Positions 22,633 through 34,060 of a stretch of 64,000 nt of DNA are shown piece after piece. How positions within the stretch are numbered: position 1 is the first letter of the stretch; every line of letters starts with the position of its first letter. Where the stretch lies: positions 7,641,001-7,705,000 of the forward strand of contig OY756972.1 of assembly GCA_963580455.1 (NCBI GenBank). Direction: 5' to 3'. Under the pieces are notes generated by a model that had not been told where the DNA came from, ran no database searches, and saw nothing but the letters and a program-made list of their open reading frames with translations. Made by a program: the position numbers and the translations under genes. The stretch comes from Euonymus europaeus (Eukaryota; Streptophyta; Magnoliopsida; Celastrales; Celastraceae).

Positions 22633-25600
22633 TGTTAAGAATATATACTACATGGCATGCAATATTGTATTGGTATTATTTATTAAATAAAATTCATTAT
22701 TGATTTTTCAATATGAATTTATATAATATGAATTTTTGAATGTCCTAACATAATATAATTTTGTGTGCATATTTTTGAATATTCCATATAGCAAATGATT
22801 TGGTGTGTAGATGGAAGATTAGATCATTAGTTCTTGTGGAATATAAGTTTTAGTTCACAACCTAAGATGAAATTTGAAAAGCCATCAGTACGGTTGTAGC
22901 ACATGATTAAATACGTTTATCTTGACTATGAGAATTGTATAGTTTCGACTTCATGTGCTAGTACACTAATATGTATTGAACTAGACCAAGTCAAGCAAAG
23001 TGTTTGTATACTAACTGTATAAAAAAAATATCTCATAATTATTATGAGTGCTTATACTTTTAATCTTGACACAAATAATATGAATGATCATGGACTGGAT
23101 ATTGTTTTAAGTCATAAAAAAGTGAGACTTGTTTATGAGTCAATAAACTTAGTGACTTGTATAATGACAATACTTTGATCGAGAATATTATTTGTTGAAG
23201 GAAACTGTGAAATCCCCACCAAAAAAACTTTGAGGTTAGTTAAGTTACAGATCATCCATATTGCATAGGGTCACAAAAAGTTGTTTTTGAACAAGATTAA
23301 CTAAATAGGCCATAACTTTTTGCACACATATCTGTTTTGGATCCATAATATATAAAATAAAAGCTCAGACCGAGACAAGTATGAAATTTTTGGAAAATCT
23401 AGAAGAAAAAAAAGAGGTGTCCAGACACACTTGGGAGTCGTCCGAACGCTTAATGAAGAAAGTGAGGCAACAATGATTGCAGGCATGAGGTGTCCAGACG
23501 GCTATCGGGATTTCAGTTTCTAAGACCAAAAATAAGGCATTTTTTAGATAAATAACATATTTTTCCTAGAAGAAAGAGAATGAGAGAGAGTGAGATTCTT
23601 GGTGGATTTGTGAAGCATAACAAGTTTCAAGAAGGATTCAAAGAAGTTTGCAAGATTTAAAGTAAGTTTCAATGATTTTTGGAAACTAGATTATTGTTAG
23701 ATTTGTCCAAATTTTTGATTGCTTGGTCTAGATGCTTTAGGAACCTGATTATAGATTTTATTTTGGTTATATATCTAAGTTTGGTTGTTGATTCCAAGTG
23801 AAGTTACGAATTTGGTGAAGATTTGAGGATTTGAGGAAATCCTAGAGAGAGAATGTACGCTTCTCTTCATTTTTGTGTGAATATCATGTTGTTACGATTA
23901 ATTGGTGTTTTTTATATGATTAAATGGGTATGGTTTGTTGAAATCGATAGGTTGAAGAAAAGGGTATAAAACCCTAGAATTGAGATTGTGTTGGTAAGCT
24001 AGTGCTTGGATTTGAGGTAGGGGATTTCTAACCCATTTCTTGTTCCGTATCGTTTCTATACTCTAAAAATGCGATTTCCATTTTCATTGGGCATCCGGTT
24101 TGTGTTCTTGCCTTATTGTTCCTAAGGGAGAATGAGCCTAGGGTTAATTCATGATTTCCCCTTGAATATAGAATGCATCAACCTAATTACATGTTCAATC
24201 ATTTATTGGGTATGGTTTAATCTTGTCCATGTATCATGTGTTAGATATATATATGTAGGCTAGATATTTATATACATTTTGACTTGGCATGAAACATAAA
24301 TACATTAGAGATGCATGGGATGCTCGGGTATGGACTTGGGATATCATAGGATTATTTGAAAGTCATTGAAGGATGGTTGCATGTCAGAGCATGGACACGG
24401 GTCACATGAATCTATGTGAGGTAACACACTAGGAGTGTGGGTGTGATGGATTCACACAACTGGGTTAACTCTTATAGGTGTAGTGTGGAGGATGAGCTTG
24501 CTCATATCCACCGATGGTTGTAAACCATTGTGTGCATTCGATGTTTGGTCAATCCATAGTTGAAGATTATGGGATTGATGAATGGATTTTTCCCTGAAGG
24601 GATACCTGAATTATTTGTTGTGTTATATGACATGAGCATGTATGGTAGCATCTTGTTGCATGCCTATTTTTCAGATTCAGCCTTTGCTATTATTATTCTT
24701 TTTATCCTACTGAGCTTCTAGCTCTCTCCTTTATTTTCTTTCCTCCCCACTAATGAGACTGGTACAAGTGTCGATGGTGCGGGTCAGTAGAGACGTTGCT
24801 GCAGCATGTATAGCAATTGGAGAGGGGTTCGGGTTTAGGTAGATATACTTGAACTCTTGTTGATCACTCTTGTTTAAATTCTATTTTCTTATGTCATATC
24901 GACTGTTTGGCACAATGTGGTGCGGATTATGGACCGTTAGAAGGTAATCCTTATAATTGGATCTTTTTAATTGGGGAATGGACCTTTAGTCCTGTTGTAT
25001 GATGTTATAGATTATTTATGATGTTTGAATTGTAGAACAGTTTGTGCATGCTGCTAGATGGCCTGAGTCCCTGTTAGGTTGTGATTTGCATGTTGATAGA
25101 GGTCGGACGCCCTTGCTAGGTTATGATATGATTGTAAGATTATTGTTGCGTTTGTTTTAGGTGGGCATTCTCCAATATACGGGGAGATGCTGCCAAAATT
25201 TTGATTGAAGGTATTGACATTGTTATATGAATTAAGGTTGAATCCTTTGAATGGAGATCACATTGGTGACCTAGGAAGGTGCGGTAAGCACTATGTAACG
25301 TTTTTGGAAATAGCGCGTTATAGAAACCATGTCCCGATTTAGAGATCAGGGATACCCCTCGAGAAAGTGTTTATAACTTTTGATTGCGTCAAACCCTCCA
25401 GGTGGATTTAATTATTTGACATGATAACTAAATTAAGCATAAATCTCAAAGTCTTTGATTTATGAATTAACTTGTCAGTAATTTAATATATAAACCAAGT
25501 ATCGATTTTCTTAACATGGGGGGTTAGGGGGTGTTAATAAGAATTTAACATGTAGCTCAAAATATATTTGACGTTATTATAATTCTTTAGTGGAGTGAAT

Positions 25601-26070
25601 TATAATTTACCAAAGGAAGATAGTTGATTAGGAAAATCTAAATTTTCCTTTTAGTATTCAGTCAAAATATATTTAATATGTGCTCCTATTGCGCCTCTAG
25701 ATAAAGGACTCATAATGTCTAGGGTTTGAGACGTTTTTTGAGAGTTAAAAAAAAATCTAAAACCCTAGATTAGAAACTCTCCCACCTGAGTTTGAGTTCC
25801 TCATCCAAGGTTACACAGCAGAAGACATCTAGTGCCTGAGTCCTTGTTTGTGATCAGTTTGTGATTTGGTTCTTGAATAGAAAAGAAGAAGTTATTCGCC
25901 GTTACTCGCTCGTTGTGAAGATTTTATTATGACCAAATCAGATAGATCTTAAAGGTATAAATGTGAATGGATTGCAAGTAGAACTGATCAAGGAAAATTT
26001 TAAATTTGGCATGATTGTGTGCTTTATCAACCAGAGCATCTTTTTGAGTAAATCCGCTGTGTTCCATACA
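22633..26070 (+). repeat. 3' LTR of Copia-1, interrupted by LTR B
   Basis: It starts at TGTTAAGAATATATAC, shortly after the end of the coding sequence, and ends at GTTCCATACA (26070). Without LTR B and one copy of its target duplication it is about 1.3 kb. The 3' portion contains the AAACCCTAGATTAGAAACTC and ATCAACCAGAG blocks shared with 3336-3539. Confidence 0.72.
23206..25322 (+). mobile_element. LTR B: solo LTR of the large gypsy-type family, 2117 bp
   Basis: It begins TGTGAAATCCCCACC and ends ATAGCGCGTTATA (TTACA in other copies), flanked by the exact duplication GAAAC (23201-23205 and 25323-25327). It aligns with LTR A from its first 200 bases (TTGTTTTTGAACAAG, CCATAACTTTTTGC) to the GGTGACCTAGGA-GTGCGGTAA block near the end. 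At 23400-23510 it carries words of the GTCCAGACGG type where LTR A has CGCCTAGGC words. Confidence 0.92.
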
Positions 26071-26743
26071 TCATTATCTTAGGTTGCTAGTGTTGATTTT
26101 CACCATTAAAATTCAGATTGCATGGAATTGATTTAGGGCACATGATCTAGAGACTAAACTTGATTATTTGTGTTCATTTGGTGTGTTAAGTATTTAACTT
26201 GATCTAAGGGGATTTTCATTAGAATTTATTAATACAATTCACCCCCGATGTTTGCCTAGGTCTTTTGTATATTTTAGACAACGTGTGTTTTGTGAGAGGC
26301 GCGTGGCCCATAATTTATGACTTTTAGTGACAGGTTTTGGAGCTGGTCCAAGCCTTCGGGTCGGTGGGGGAATTGGGTCTGTGGTTGCCTTACCTTGGGC
26401 ATGTTTTTTTCGTGAATGGTCCTGTTAGGTTAATGAATCGATTTTGGGAATTTTAAGTTATTATTTAGGTCTCGGGCTTTTTTATACTTGTAAATATTTT
26501 TACTCTATCTGTCTACTGTCTGCAAATGCTTAGGCCTTGGACTTTTAAATTGTTGCTGAGGTCATGGGCCAATTCAGTTGCGTAGGTTAATGGATTTGTT
26601 AGGCTCTTCGGACGCTTTAGTAGTAGACCTGTGAATTGCTTATGCCGACGGATTCATTAAGTTGGAGATGGACCTACAAACAATTTTTTGTTGGGTCCAT
26701 ATGACTCGCCCAAAATAGGTAAGTGGATTAACGCTTTCCCAAG
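26071..26743. other. Spacer, nothing recognised
   Basis: Between the end of the Copia-1 LTR and the Athila-like LTR. There is no open frame of note, no repeat within the window and no recognisable terminus. Confidence 0.6.
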
Positions 26744-28103
26744 TGTAGGTTTGTCAAAGTAATAATAGGAGTGAATCCCAAATCGTCTCACAAAGACTTT
26801 TGGTTTCGGCTTGGGTCTATGGATTATTAACCTAATTACTTAATTAAATATGGTATTCACAATGTTAAGTGTGGAAAATTGCACTAACCATGGTTAGATT
26901 CGGTTTTCCCTCTTGCGGTGATTGATTGAACTAAACCCTAATATACGAAATGAGAATTAAATACTAAACTAATGCAGAAAATCAAAATGGAAATAAGCAC
27001 AACATAATAAAATGTAAAACATAACATAAAATGTTCAAGCACAAACTAAATCGGAATGGAAATATTCAAGTAGATTAAACTAGAACTATGAATCCAAATG
27101 CGATAATAAAATGAAATAACAATAAGGAAGAGGAGTTTAGAGATCAAATCCAATGTCGAATGTTGAGGTGAATCGGCCATCCAATCTACAAATAGAAGTT
27201 GAGGGTAATACAACTTGGGCTCTTCTCAAGCTCTACAAGGAGGAAGAACTTCTTCTTCTAGTTGGTTGGGTCTCCAAGACTCCTAGCAATCTTCAAGAGA
27301 CTGATTTTCGAACCCCAAGCAAGAATCAAAATGAAGAACAAGGCAAGAGAGAAAAAACCTTGAGAGAGTATATCAAATTTGGCCAAAAGTAGTGTTGTCC
27401 AAAGAATGGGGTCTCAAGACCCATAAAACCCTCATACCTCTGTGAGAAGACCATCCTAACCCATTACAAATAACTCTCATTGGGCAAATAAAGTAATTAG
27501 ACAAGTTTGCCCTTAAAGAAATTACTGGAACTGTTCGAGGCAGCATCTTGTTGTAATTCCACAGACTTCAATTCTCCATGGATTTACACGTATGAGCACT
27601 CGTTGGAAAGCTCTGGATGTCTAATTCAACTTCGTAGAAGCAAGTTTCTTCAAATTCGATCATTTTCACCTTCAAACGTTGACCCGAAAATTATTACGCA
27701 GTGCCGTCCGGACAGATATGCTTGAAAACAGCACTGTTCGTCTTTCTTCAACCGTCCGAACGGTGAACAGTACCGTCCGGACGGATATGCTTGAAAATCA
27801 ATTTGTCCATCTTTCTTCTTGAACCGTCCGTTCGGCATATTAAAACTCAATTGCTTAAGAGATAGCATTTTCATAACTTCTAACCATTATGCCCAAAACT
27901 TGGATTTCATATCTCTAAGCTACCAAACAAACTTGAACCACTAGAAAACACTTAAAATGACTATGTCAAAGTGTTGAATTATGTATTGGCTCATTAACAT
28001 GGATTTCGGCAACTCAAACCCAAAATGTGGTTTTTAAGCATTGAAACTCAACCTTTTGCTTTCAAAACTCCACAAAAATATGCAAAATACCATCCCAATC
28101 ACA
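26744..28103 (-). repeat. 3' LTR of the Athila-like minus-strand element, 1360 bp
   Basis: The plus-strand reading is TGTAGGTTTGTC ... CCCAATCACA. Compared with 30664-32237 it lacks about 210 bases between 27836 and GGCATATTAAAACTC, which explains the length difference. It contains GC-rich CCGTCCGGACGG-type words at 27702-27836. Confidence 0.87.
27702..27836. repeat. CCGTCCGGACGG palindrome array, copy in 3' LTR
   Basis: GCCGTCCGGACAG, ACCGTCCGAACGG, ACCGTCCGGACGG and ACCGTCCGTTCGG occur in about 130 bases, separated by GATATGCTTGAAAA and TCTTTCTTC spacers that also repeat. The partner LTR has a longer version at 31650-31810. Confidence 0.8.
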
Positions 28104-28131
28104 ACCCCTAACTAGCTTTTTGCTAGTCCTC
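28104..28131 (-). promoter_or_regulatory. Polypurine tract and pre-tract motif of the Athila-like element
   Basis: The minus strand reads GGACTAGCAAAAAGCTAGTT then AGGGGT before the TGTGATTGGG of the LTR. The same arrangement (GGGACTAGCAAAAAGCTGG, TTGGGGGGT) precedes the 3' LTR of the plus-strand Athila at 57884-57911, linking the two elements. Confidence 0.75.
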
Positions 28132-29761
28132 GAACAAAATAGCGAAAATGAATTGGGATGAATTTCGAGAGAAAAATTTACTTTTAAATCAATTTTTCTG
28201 GAACGTGTGTGAGTGTAAGCATGCATTGACAAGTTCTTCCCTAAATGTTTAACCCTCAGAATAAACACATGACAAAGATGCAAGAGAGCACAAATCTCAA
28301 CCAAGTCTTGATTTTAACTAAAAAGGTTGCTTCATTCTAAAACTGAACCATTCTCAAGTGTGTGTGTGCGTGACCACTTGGAACATCCATGCCATCACTT
28401 TAGATTAGAAAATGCAAAAGTTGTTCATCAAATGAATCTCAAACATGAAGTGCAAGCCGCCATATGCTCACTTTTCAAAACTTTTCTCCACTAATGTAGC
28501 CCAACACAAAACCAATGATCCAATAGGACTTTTAAAGCATGTAACGTAGGTTGAGGCTATGGGTATGTCAAAATGGAAATTTTAGGCTGAAACCACAACT
28601 CAAATATAAATGTCAATGTAACAATGGTCATACATATGCATGCATGCACATATACTCCAAAATAGTCCCAACTCACCCTTTTTCACTCACTTTGCTTTTT
28701 CTTTCTCTACTCTCATTTTTTTTCTTTTTTCTTGTATATATGTGCCACATTGATTTTATTGATGGCATGCAACCGTCTTACTCTATGCATATATCCCAAA
28801 CTTGGATATTTTCATTCAATGAACTAAGTTGTTGCCTTCTTTTGCTTTTTTTGTTTCCTTTTTTTCACTTTTTTTTCTCTTTAAAGCAAGCAACACCTTA
28901 CAAAATGCACCATCACAAAAACGCATCACTCAACCCATATGCATGATGATATGCACAAGCATCCCACAAAAACATGTATATCCAATTGCGCGGGTGATGC
29001 ATGGGAAAATTTTGTTCTAGCTAGGTATATATGTAGGTGCTGAAATAAAAAGGTTAACATTTGGCTAGGAAGGGACACCTAGGGATAAATTTAAAGTATG
29101 GTAGGCTAGAAATTAAGCTCAAACGACCAAAGAAGACCTTATGTCATCTCATCAGTCAAAATGTGGACTAGGATTTCGCCTCAAGAGTTTATCAAGTGAG
29201 TTCTTGTGCTTGTGAGATTCAAAAGACTAACACTAAGCAAAACTTCTCTAAATGTCCAACACTTCAAAACCTCATGGTCATGTGCTCAAGAGAAAAGAGA
29301 AATAGTCCAAACTTCAAAACAAGACAAACTAAAAAGTCAAGCACAATCCAAGGGATCTTATATGCCTCCCACTACAAGTCATAGTTCATATTTTTCATCA
29401 TGGGCAATCAAGGAATCACAGCAATGCAAAGCTTTTCACAACACACAGTTCCAGAATTTTTTCTTCCATTTTTTTTTAAAAAAGAAAAACTTTTATTTTT
29501 GAATTTCTTTTGAAAAACTAAACCAAACACAAACTGGGCACCCACACCCCCAACTAGAGTAAGACATGGTCTCCATAGATGGAACGCACAAAATGGTACA
29601 CAGTAAGTAATTATTCAATGCAAATGCAAAACACTAAGTGGTTCTAAGACTACAATACTCCCAAAGTACCACAAACAAACGGAGTAATGTCACGGCACGA
29701 GCACCCCCATGACTAGGAATATGGATAATCAAATAACAGTAGGAGAAGTTGAGAGTACTCC
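28132..29761 (-). other. 3' non-coding spacer of the Athila-like element
   Basis: 1.6 kb between the end of integrase and the polypurine tract. It holds long pyrimidine runs on the plus strand (28680-28735, 28840-28885, 29455-29515) and, in minus reading, GGGGGTGTGGGTGCCCAG (29530-29550), a text common after pol in plant gypsy elements. The open frames here come from low-complexity sequence and are not proteins. No accessory ORF is present, unlike in the plus-strand Athila. Confidence 0.6.
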
Positions 29762-30660
29762 CTAGACATCCTGTAGAAGGAGTGTCTCATCCTCTGGTGC
29801 ATAGGGAGCAAGGAATGGCTTGAGCCTTTGTCCATTCACAGTGAAGGTGGTCCCATTATTTGGATTGAAAATATCCACAGCACCATGGGAATGAACCTTC
29901 TTGACAATGTAAGGGCCACTCCAACAACTCTTCAACTTTCCTGGAAAAATATGGAGCCTAGAATTGTAGAGAAGCACCTCTTGCTCATGGAAGAATTTCT
30001 TGTCCAAGATCTTCTTGTCATGCAAGGCTTTCATCCTTTCCTTGGACAGTTTGACATTGTCATAGGCCTTCCTTCTTGCTTCTTCTAGCTCTGAAATCTG
30101 CAACTTTCTCAAGCCTTGGGCATCATCAAGTGAAGAATTAATCTTTTTAATAGCCCAGAAAGCATGATGTTGAATCTCAACAGGTAAATGACAAGCACGA
30201 CCATAAACCAAACAATAAGGTGACATCCCAAGAGTGGTTTTGAATGTAGTTCTATAAGCCCAAAGAGCATCAAGTAATTTATCAGACCAATCCTTCCTAT
30301 TAGGATGAACTGTCTTTTCAAGAATGACCTTGATCTCTCTATTAGCCAACTCAGCTTGGCCATTAGTCTGTGGGTGATATGGAGTAGAGACCTTGTGAGT
30401 CACTTCATATTTCTTTATGAGATTTTGAAAAGGTTTGTTACAAAAGTGAGAACCCCCATCACTAATTATGGCCTTGGGCATGCCAAAACATGCAAACAAG
30501 TCTTTTAAAAATTTAAGCACAACCTTATGATCATTGGTTCTGCATGGTATAGCTTCTACCCACTTGAAAAAACATAATCAACAGCAAACAAGATATACAT
30601 ATAGCCATTAGAAACAGGAAAAGGTCCCATAAAGTCAATTCCCCAACAATCAAATATCCC
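29762..30660 (-). pseudogene. Gypsy (Athila-like) integrase, N-terminally truncated
   Basis: An uninterrupted 252-residue frame (30520-29762) includes PKAIISDGGSHFCNK (second catalytic Asp), TPYHPQTNGQAELANREIK with the catalytic Glu, [13 protein letters not shown] and a C-terminal GPYIVKKVHSHGAVDI segment. Upstream, through a frame change, [14 protein letters not shown] and [14 protein letters not shown] extend it to 30660, covering the first catalytic Asp. The zinc-binding N-terminus is cut off at the LTR. It is the longest intact element frame in this half of the window and agrees with the young LTRs. Confidence 0.9.
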
Positions 30661-30663
30661 AAG

Positions 30664-32237
30664 TCTAGGTTTGTCAAAGTAATAATAGGAGTGAATTCCA
30701 AATCGTCTCACAAAGACTTTTGGTTTCGGCTTGGGTCTATGGATTATTAACCTAATTACTTAATTAAATATGGTATTCACAATGTTAAGTGTGGCAAAAT
30801 TGCACTAACCATTGGTTAGATTCGGTTTTTCCTCTTGGGGTGATTGATTGAACTAAACCCTAATATACGAAATGAGAATTAAATACTAAACTGCTGCAGA
30901 AAATCAAAATGGAAATAAGCACAACATAATAAAATGTAAAATATAACATAAAACGTTCAAGCACAAACTAAATCGGAATGGAAATATTCAAGTAGATTAA
31001 ACTAGAACTATGAATCCAAATGCGATAATAAAATGAAATAACAATAAGGAAGAGGAGTTTAGAGATCAAATCCAATGTCGAATGTTGAGGTGAATCGGCC
31101 TTCCAATCTACAAATAGAAGTTGAGGGTAATCCAACTTGGGCTCTTCTCAAGCTCTACAAGGAGGAAGAACTTCTTCTTCTAGTTGGTTGGGTCTCCAAG
31201 ACTCCTAGCAATCTTCAAGAGACTGATTTTCGAACCCCAAGCAAGAATCAAAATGAAGAACAAGGCAAGAGAGAAAAAACCTAGAGAGAGTGTATCAAAT
31301 TCGGCCAAAAGTAGTGTTGTCCAAAGAATGGGGTCTCAGACCCATAAAACCCTCATACCTCTGTTAGAAGACTATCCTAACCCATTACAAATAAGTCCCA
31401 TTGGGCAAATAAAGTAATTAGACAAGTTTGCCCTTCAAGAATTGAGTAAAAATCGTAAAATCCGAAATTACTGGAACTATTCAAGGTAGCATCTTGTTTT
31501 AATTCCACAGACTTCAATTCTCAATGCATTTATGCATATGATCACTTGTTGGAAATATCTGGATGTCTACTTCAACGTTGTAGAAGAAACTTTCTTCACA
31601 TTTGATCATTTGCACCTTCAAACGTTGACCCGAAAATTATTGCGCAGTGCCGTCCGGACAGATATGCTTGAAAACAGCACTGTCCGTCTTTCTTCTTCAA
31701 CCGTCCGGACGGTGAACAGTACTGTACGGACGGATATGCTTGAAAATCAATCTGTCCATCTTTCTTCTTGAAACGTCCGGACGGTTTCTGATAAGTGTCC
31801 GGACGGTTGACAGCAAAATCCAAATTTTCAGCTCCTTTGTGTCTTTTCTTCCATATTCAACCCCGATCAATCCGGAGCCTACAAAACCCATTCAAACAAG
31901 TCATAAATGACTGAAATATACTTAAACAACTGTCAAAACCATTTTTAGGTTTGATAGAACAAATTTCGGCATATTAAAACTCAAATGCTTACGAGATAGC
32001 ATTTCCATAACTTCTAACCATTTTGCCCAAAACTTGGATTTCATATCTCTAAACTACCAAACCAACTTGAACCACTAGAAAACACTTAAAATGACTATGT
32101 CAAAGTGTTGAATTATGCATTGGCTCATTAACATGGATTTCGGCAACTCAAACCTAAAATGTGGTTTTTAAGCATTGAAACTCAACCTTTTGCTTTCAAA
32201 ACTCCACAAAAATATGCAAAATACCATCCCAATCACC
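30664..32237 (-). repeat. 5' LTR of the Athila-like minus-strand element, 1574 bp
   Basis: Direct repeat of 26744-28103 (TCTAGGTTTGTC ... CCCAATCACC). The right end abuts the copia LTR at 32238, whose first bases appear to be missing. A 69-codon frame at 31075 recurs almost unchanged at 27153 only because it lies within the LTR; I do not regard it as a gene. Confidence 0.87.
31650..31810. repeat. CCGTCCGGACGG palindrome array, copy in 5' LTR
   Basis: Six related words (CCGTCCGGACAG, CCGTCCGGACGG at 31701-31712, CTGTACGGACGG, ACGTCCGGACGG, GTGTCCGGACGG and a half-site CTGTCCGTC) lie in about 160 bases with repeated GATATGCTTGAAAA spacers. The core is a perfect palindrome and therefore symmetric for CG methylation. 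Confidence 0.8.
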
Positions 32238-32681
32238 ATACCCATACACTAGTGTATGCATGCAGTAGCCACCAACTACCATAGGTACAGCAAGTCACCG
32301 GTGATATAGTGAGTCCACCTACTAATGTTGATTTTAGCATCGTCCAAGTTTTGTTCGTCAATAACTGCAGCTCCATCTATGACTTAGTTTAGTGTGTTCA
32401 TACCTGCGTAATATCTCAATATCAAGAGATGTTTAAAGAGTTAGATATGTGAGAGAAATGGTGCAATGAGTTAGAGAGAAAAGAAAAAAAATAGAGTGTT
32501 TTTGTGAGAGAGTGTGTGTATTGAGTTGTTGTAATATCCTTCTCTTGTATTATCTCTTAATAAGAGTATGTTTCCTCTCCTACGAGCATAGGTCGTTAGT
32601 GACCGAACCACTTATATCTCTGCATTTTTCTTTCGTTTTGGTTTTCGTTGTTTGTGCCATATTGACTCGGTATGCTGAACA
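32238..32681 (+). repeat. 5' LTR of Copia-2
   Basis: It aligns with 36800-37304 (ATACCCATACACTAGTGT against ATACCCATGCACCAGTGT; GTGACCGAACCA; GGTATGCTGAACA end). The first roughly 10 bases (TGTTGGATC in the 3' copy) are missing. Confidence 0.85.
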
Positions 32682-32684
32682 AAG

Positions 32685-32702
32685 TGGTATCGAAGCCAGA
32701 GG
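32685..32702 (+). promoter_or_regulatory. Primer binding site of Copia-2
   Basis: TGGTATCGAAGCCAGAGG follows the LTR after a short AAG spacer; it resembles the tRNA-Met-complementary site with one change (CGAAG for CAGAG). Confidence 0.75.
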
Positions 32703-33264
32703 TTCAGATTTTCAGCTATCGAAAATCATCCCGGACAGAAAAATAGCAACTTTGCTCTCAGGTTAATTTTGTTGACTTCAGCGAAATCAAGTTTTGAAGA
32801 CATCTGAGTGTTCTTCATCACAATATGAGTCTTCTGGTTCAAAAAGCAACTCAAAAAGACATCGAGGTGAGCCACACTATCTGCTGTAGTTTTCAGTTAC
32901 TATTCACTTGCCCAACGCGTCCCACACACTAGCTGGAGGTTGAAGACGAAGACACATCAATGTCATATCATCCGACACATCAACGAGTCTGCCATATCAT
33001 TATGACACGTCATCACTGACACGTCAGTAGTTGTGCCACATCATCAAACGACGCTAGTTGACTGTTAATCAACAGTTAAGTCCGGTTCAACTTGCACAAA
33101 TTTTGATCGACTGGTTCGGTGATTTTCAAACCAATTTTTAGGAAGATCAGACCGATTCCCATGGTTTTTGACCTTTTTCGGACGCAACCGTGCTATCGAT
33201 TTTGAGAGATTCCACTCCAAAAATTTGGTTTTGCTTGGTTTGGCTTGAAGCCAAAACCATTCCG

Positions 33265-34060
33265 ATGGAAGCTTCTACATCAAAGTCATCGAGAGCCATG
33301 ATGAAATTGACACCCACAAATTATGCACTATGGAAACCTCGGATGGAGGATTTCCTGAATTGTAGAGATCTGACAGATCCCTTGGAGAACGAAAGCAAGA
33401 AACCAGATGATATTAAAGATCTCGAGTGGACAAAGAAACACAAGAAGATGATTGGTCACATCCAAAATTGGGTCGATCACAGTGTTTTTCACCATATTGC
33501 ACAGGAGACAAGTGCATATGATCTCTAGAAGAAGCTAGAGAACATGTACTAAGCCAAGACTGCTCCAAATAAAGCTCGCTTGGTTAGACGTCTTGTCAAT
33601 TTGAAGATGAAAAATGGTACTTCTACAGCTTAGCACACTAATGAGTTCCAGAACTTGTTGAATCAGCTTGTAGCTATCAAGTTCATTCTTAATGACGAAG
33701 AACAAGCTCTACTATTTCTCAGTTCCTTACTAGGCAGTTAGGGGATGCTAGTGGTCTCTCTCAGTAACTCAGCACCCGGAGGCAAACTTACCACAAAAAT
33801 GGTCTCCCATGCTTTATTGAATGAGGAGTCTCGAAGAATGGAATTGGGCATAGAAAGCAGAGGACGACCTCAAAGAAGAGGCAATAGTAGAGGTAGAAGT
33901 AAAAGTCGAGAAAGAAACTAGGATAATGGAAAGTCCACCAATGGTAGAAGACAGCAAAAAGGCAAGTACAAATGTTACTATTGTAGTACTGAGGGCCATA
34001 TAAAGAAGAATTGCCATAAGTTACAATGGGAGAAAGGTAAGAATAACTTAGAGTCAAAGA
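33265..34060 (+). pseudogene. Copia-2 gag with CCHC knuckle
   Basis: The start is probably the ATG at 33265 (MEASTSKSSRAMMKLTPTN, then NYALWKPRMEDFLN). Later motifs: LVNLKMKNGTST, FLSSLLGS and, after an Arg/Ser-rich stretch, the knuckle CYYCSTEGHIKKNCHK at about 33972-34019. Stops occur at about 33526, 33550 and 33632, among other places, but the frame is otherwise continuous. The size is near normal for copia gag. Confidence 0.82.

Larger units (their letters stand above)
3336..26070 (+). mobile_element. Copia-1: old Ty1/copia element split by nested insertions
   Basis: The pieces are co-linear on the plus strand: LTR 3' tail (3336-3539), primer binding site, leader, gag (5395-5692), protease and integrase (18953-20096), integrase C-terminus and end of RNase H (22173-22617) and 3' LTR (22633-26070). 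The two LTR tails match around the shared AAACCCTAGATTAGAAACTC block and both end in CCATA[CT]A. Interruptions are a compound insertion at about 5693-18898, LTR A at 20097-22172 and LTR B at 23206-25322. Reverse transcriptase is missing altogether. The 5' LTR keeps only about 200 bases. Confidence 0.75.
26744..32237 (-). mobile_element. Athila-like gypsy element, internally deleted
   Basis: Two direct repeats (26744-28103 and 30664-32237) enclose an integrase on the minus strand and a long 3' spacer with polypurine tract. In minus orientation the LTRs start TGTGATTGGGATGG. The repeats differ at only about 3 in 100 positions by eye, so this is a fairly recent insertion. Gag, protease, RT, RNase H and the primer site are gone: integrase text begins immediately beside the 5' LTR (30660). 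No matching target duplication is seen, so at least one outer junction has been rearranged. Confidence 0.8.

Noticed and set aside
28551..28946. 131-codon frame rich in Phe/Leu, possible membrane protein
   Set aside because: It is produced by pyrimidine runs in the 3' spacer of the Athila-like element; low complexity, no start context.
27153..31284. Nearly identical open frames starting MSNVEVNRPSNLQ at 27153 and 31075
   Set aside because: They lie inside the two LTRs of one element, so their similarity only reflects LTR duplication; no known domain.
26739..32242. Target duplication around the Athila-like element
   Set aside because: CCAAG on the left and ATACC on the right do not match; the outer junctions are probably rearranged.
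33788..34057. Antisense frame rich in Tyr/Phe opposite Copia-2 gag
   Set aside because: Shadow of the Arg/Ser-rich gag region on the other strand.
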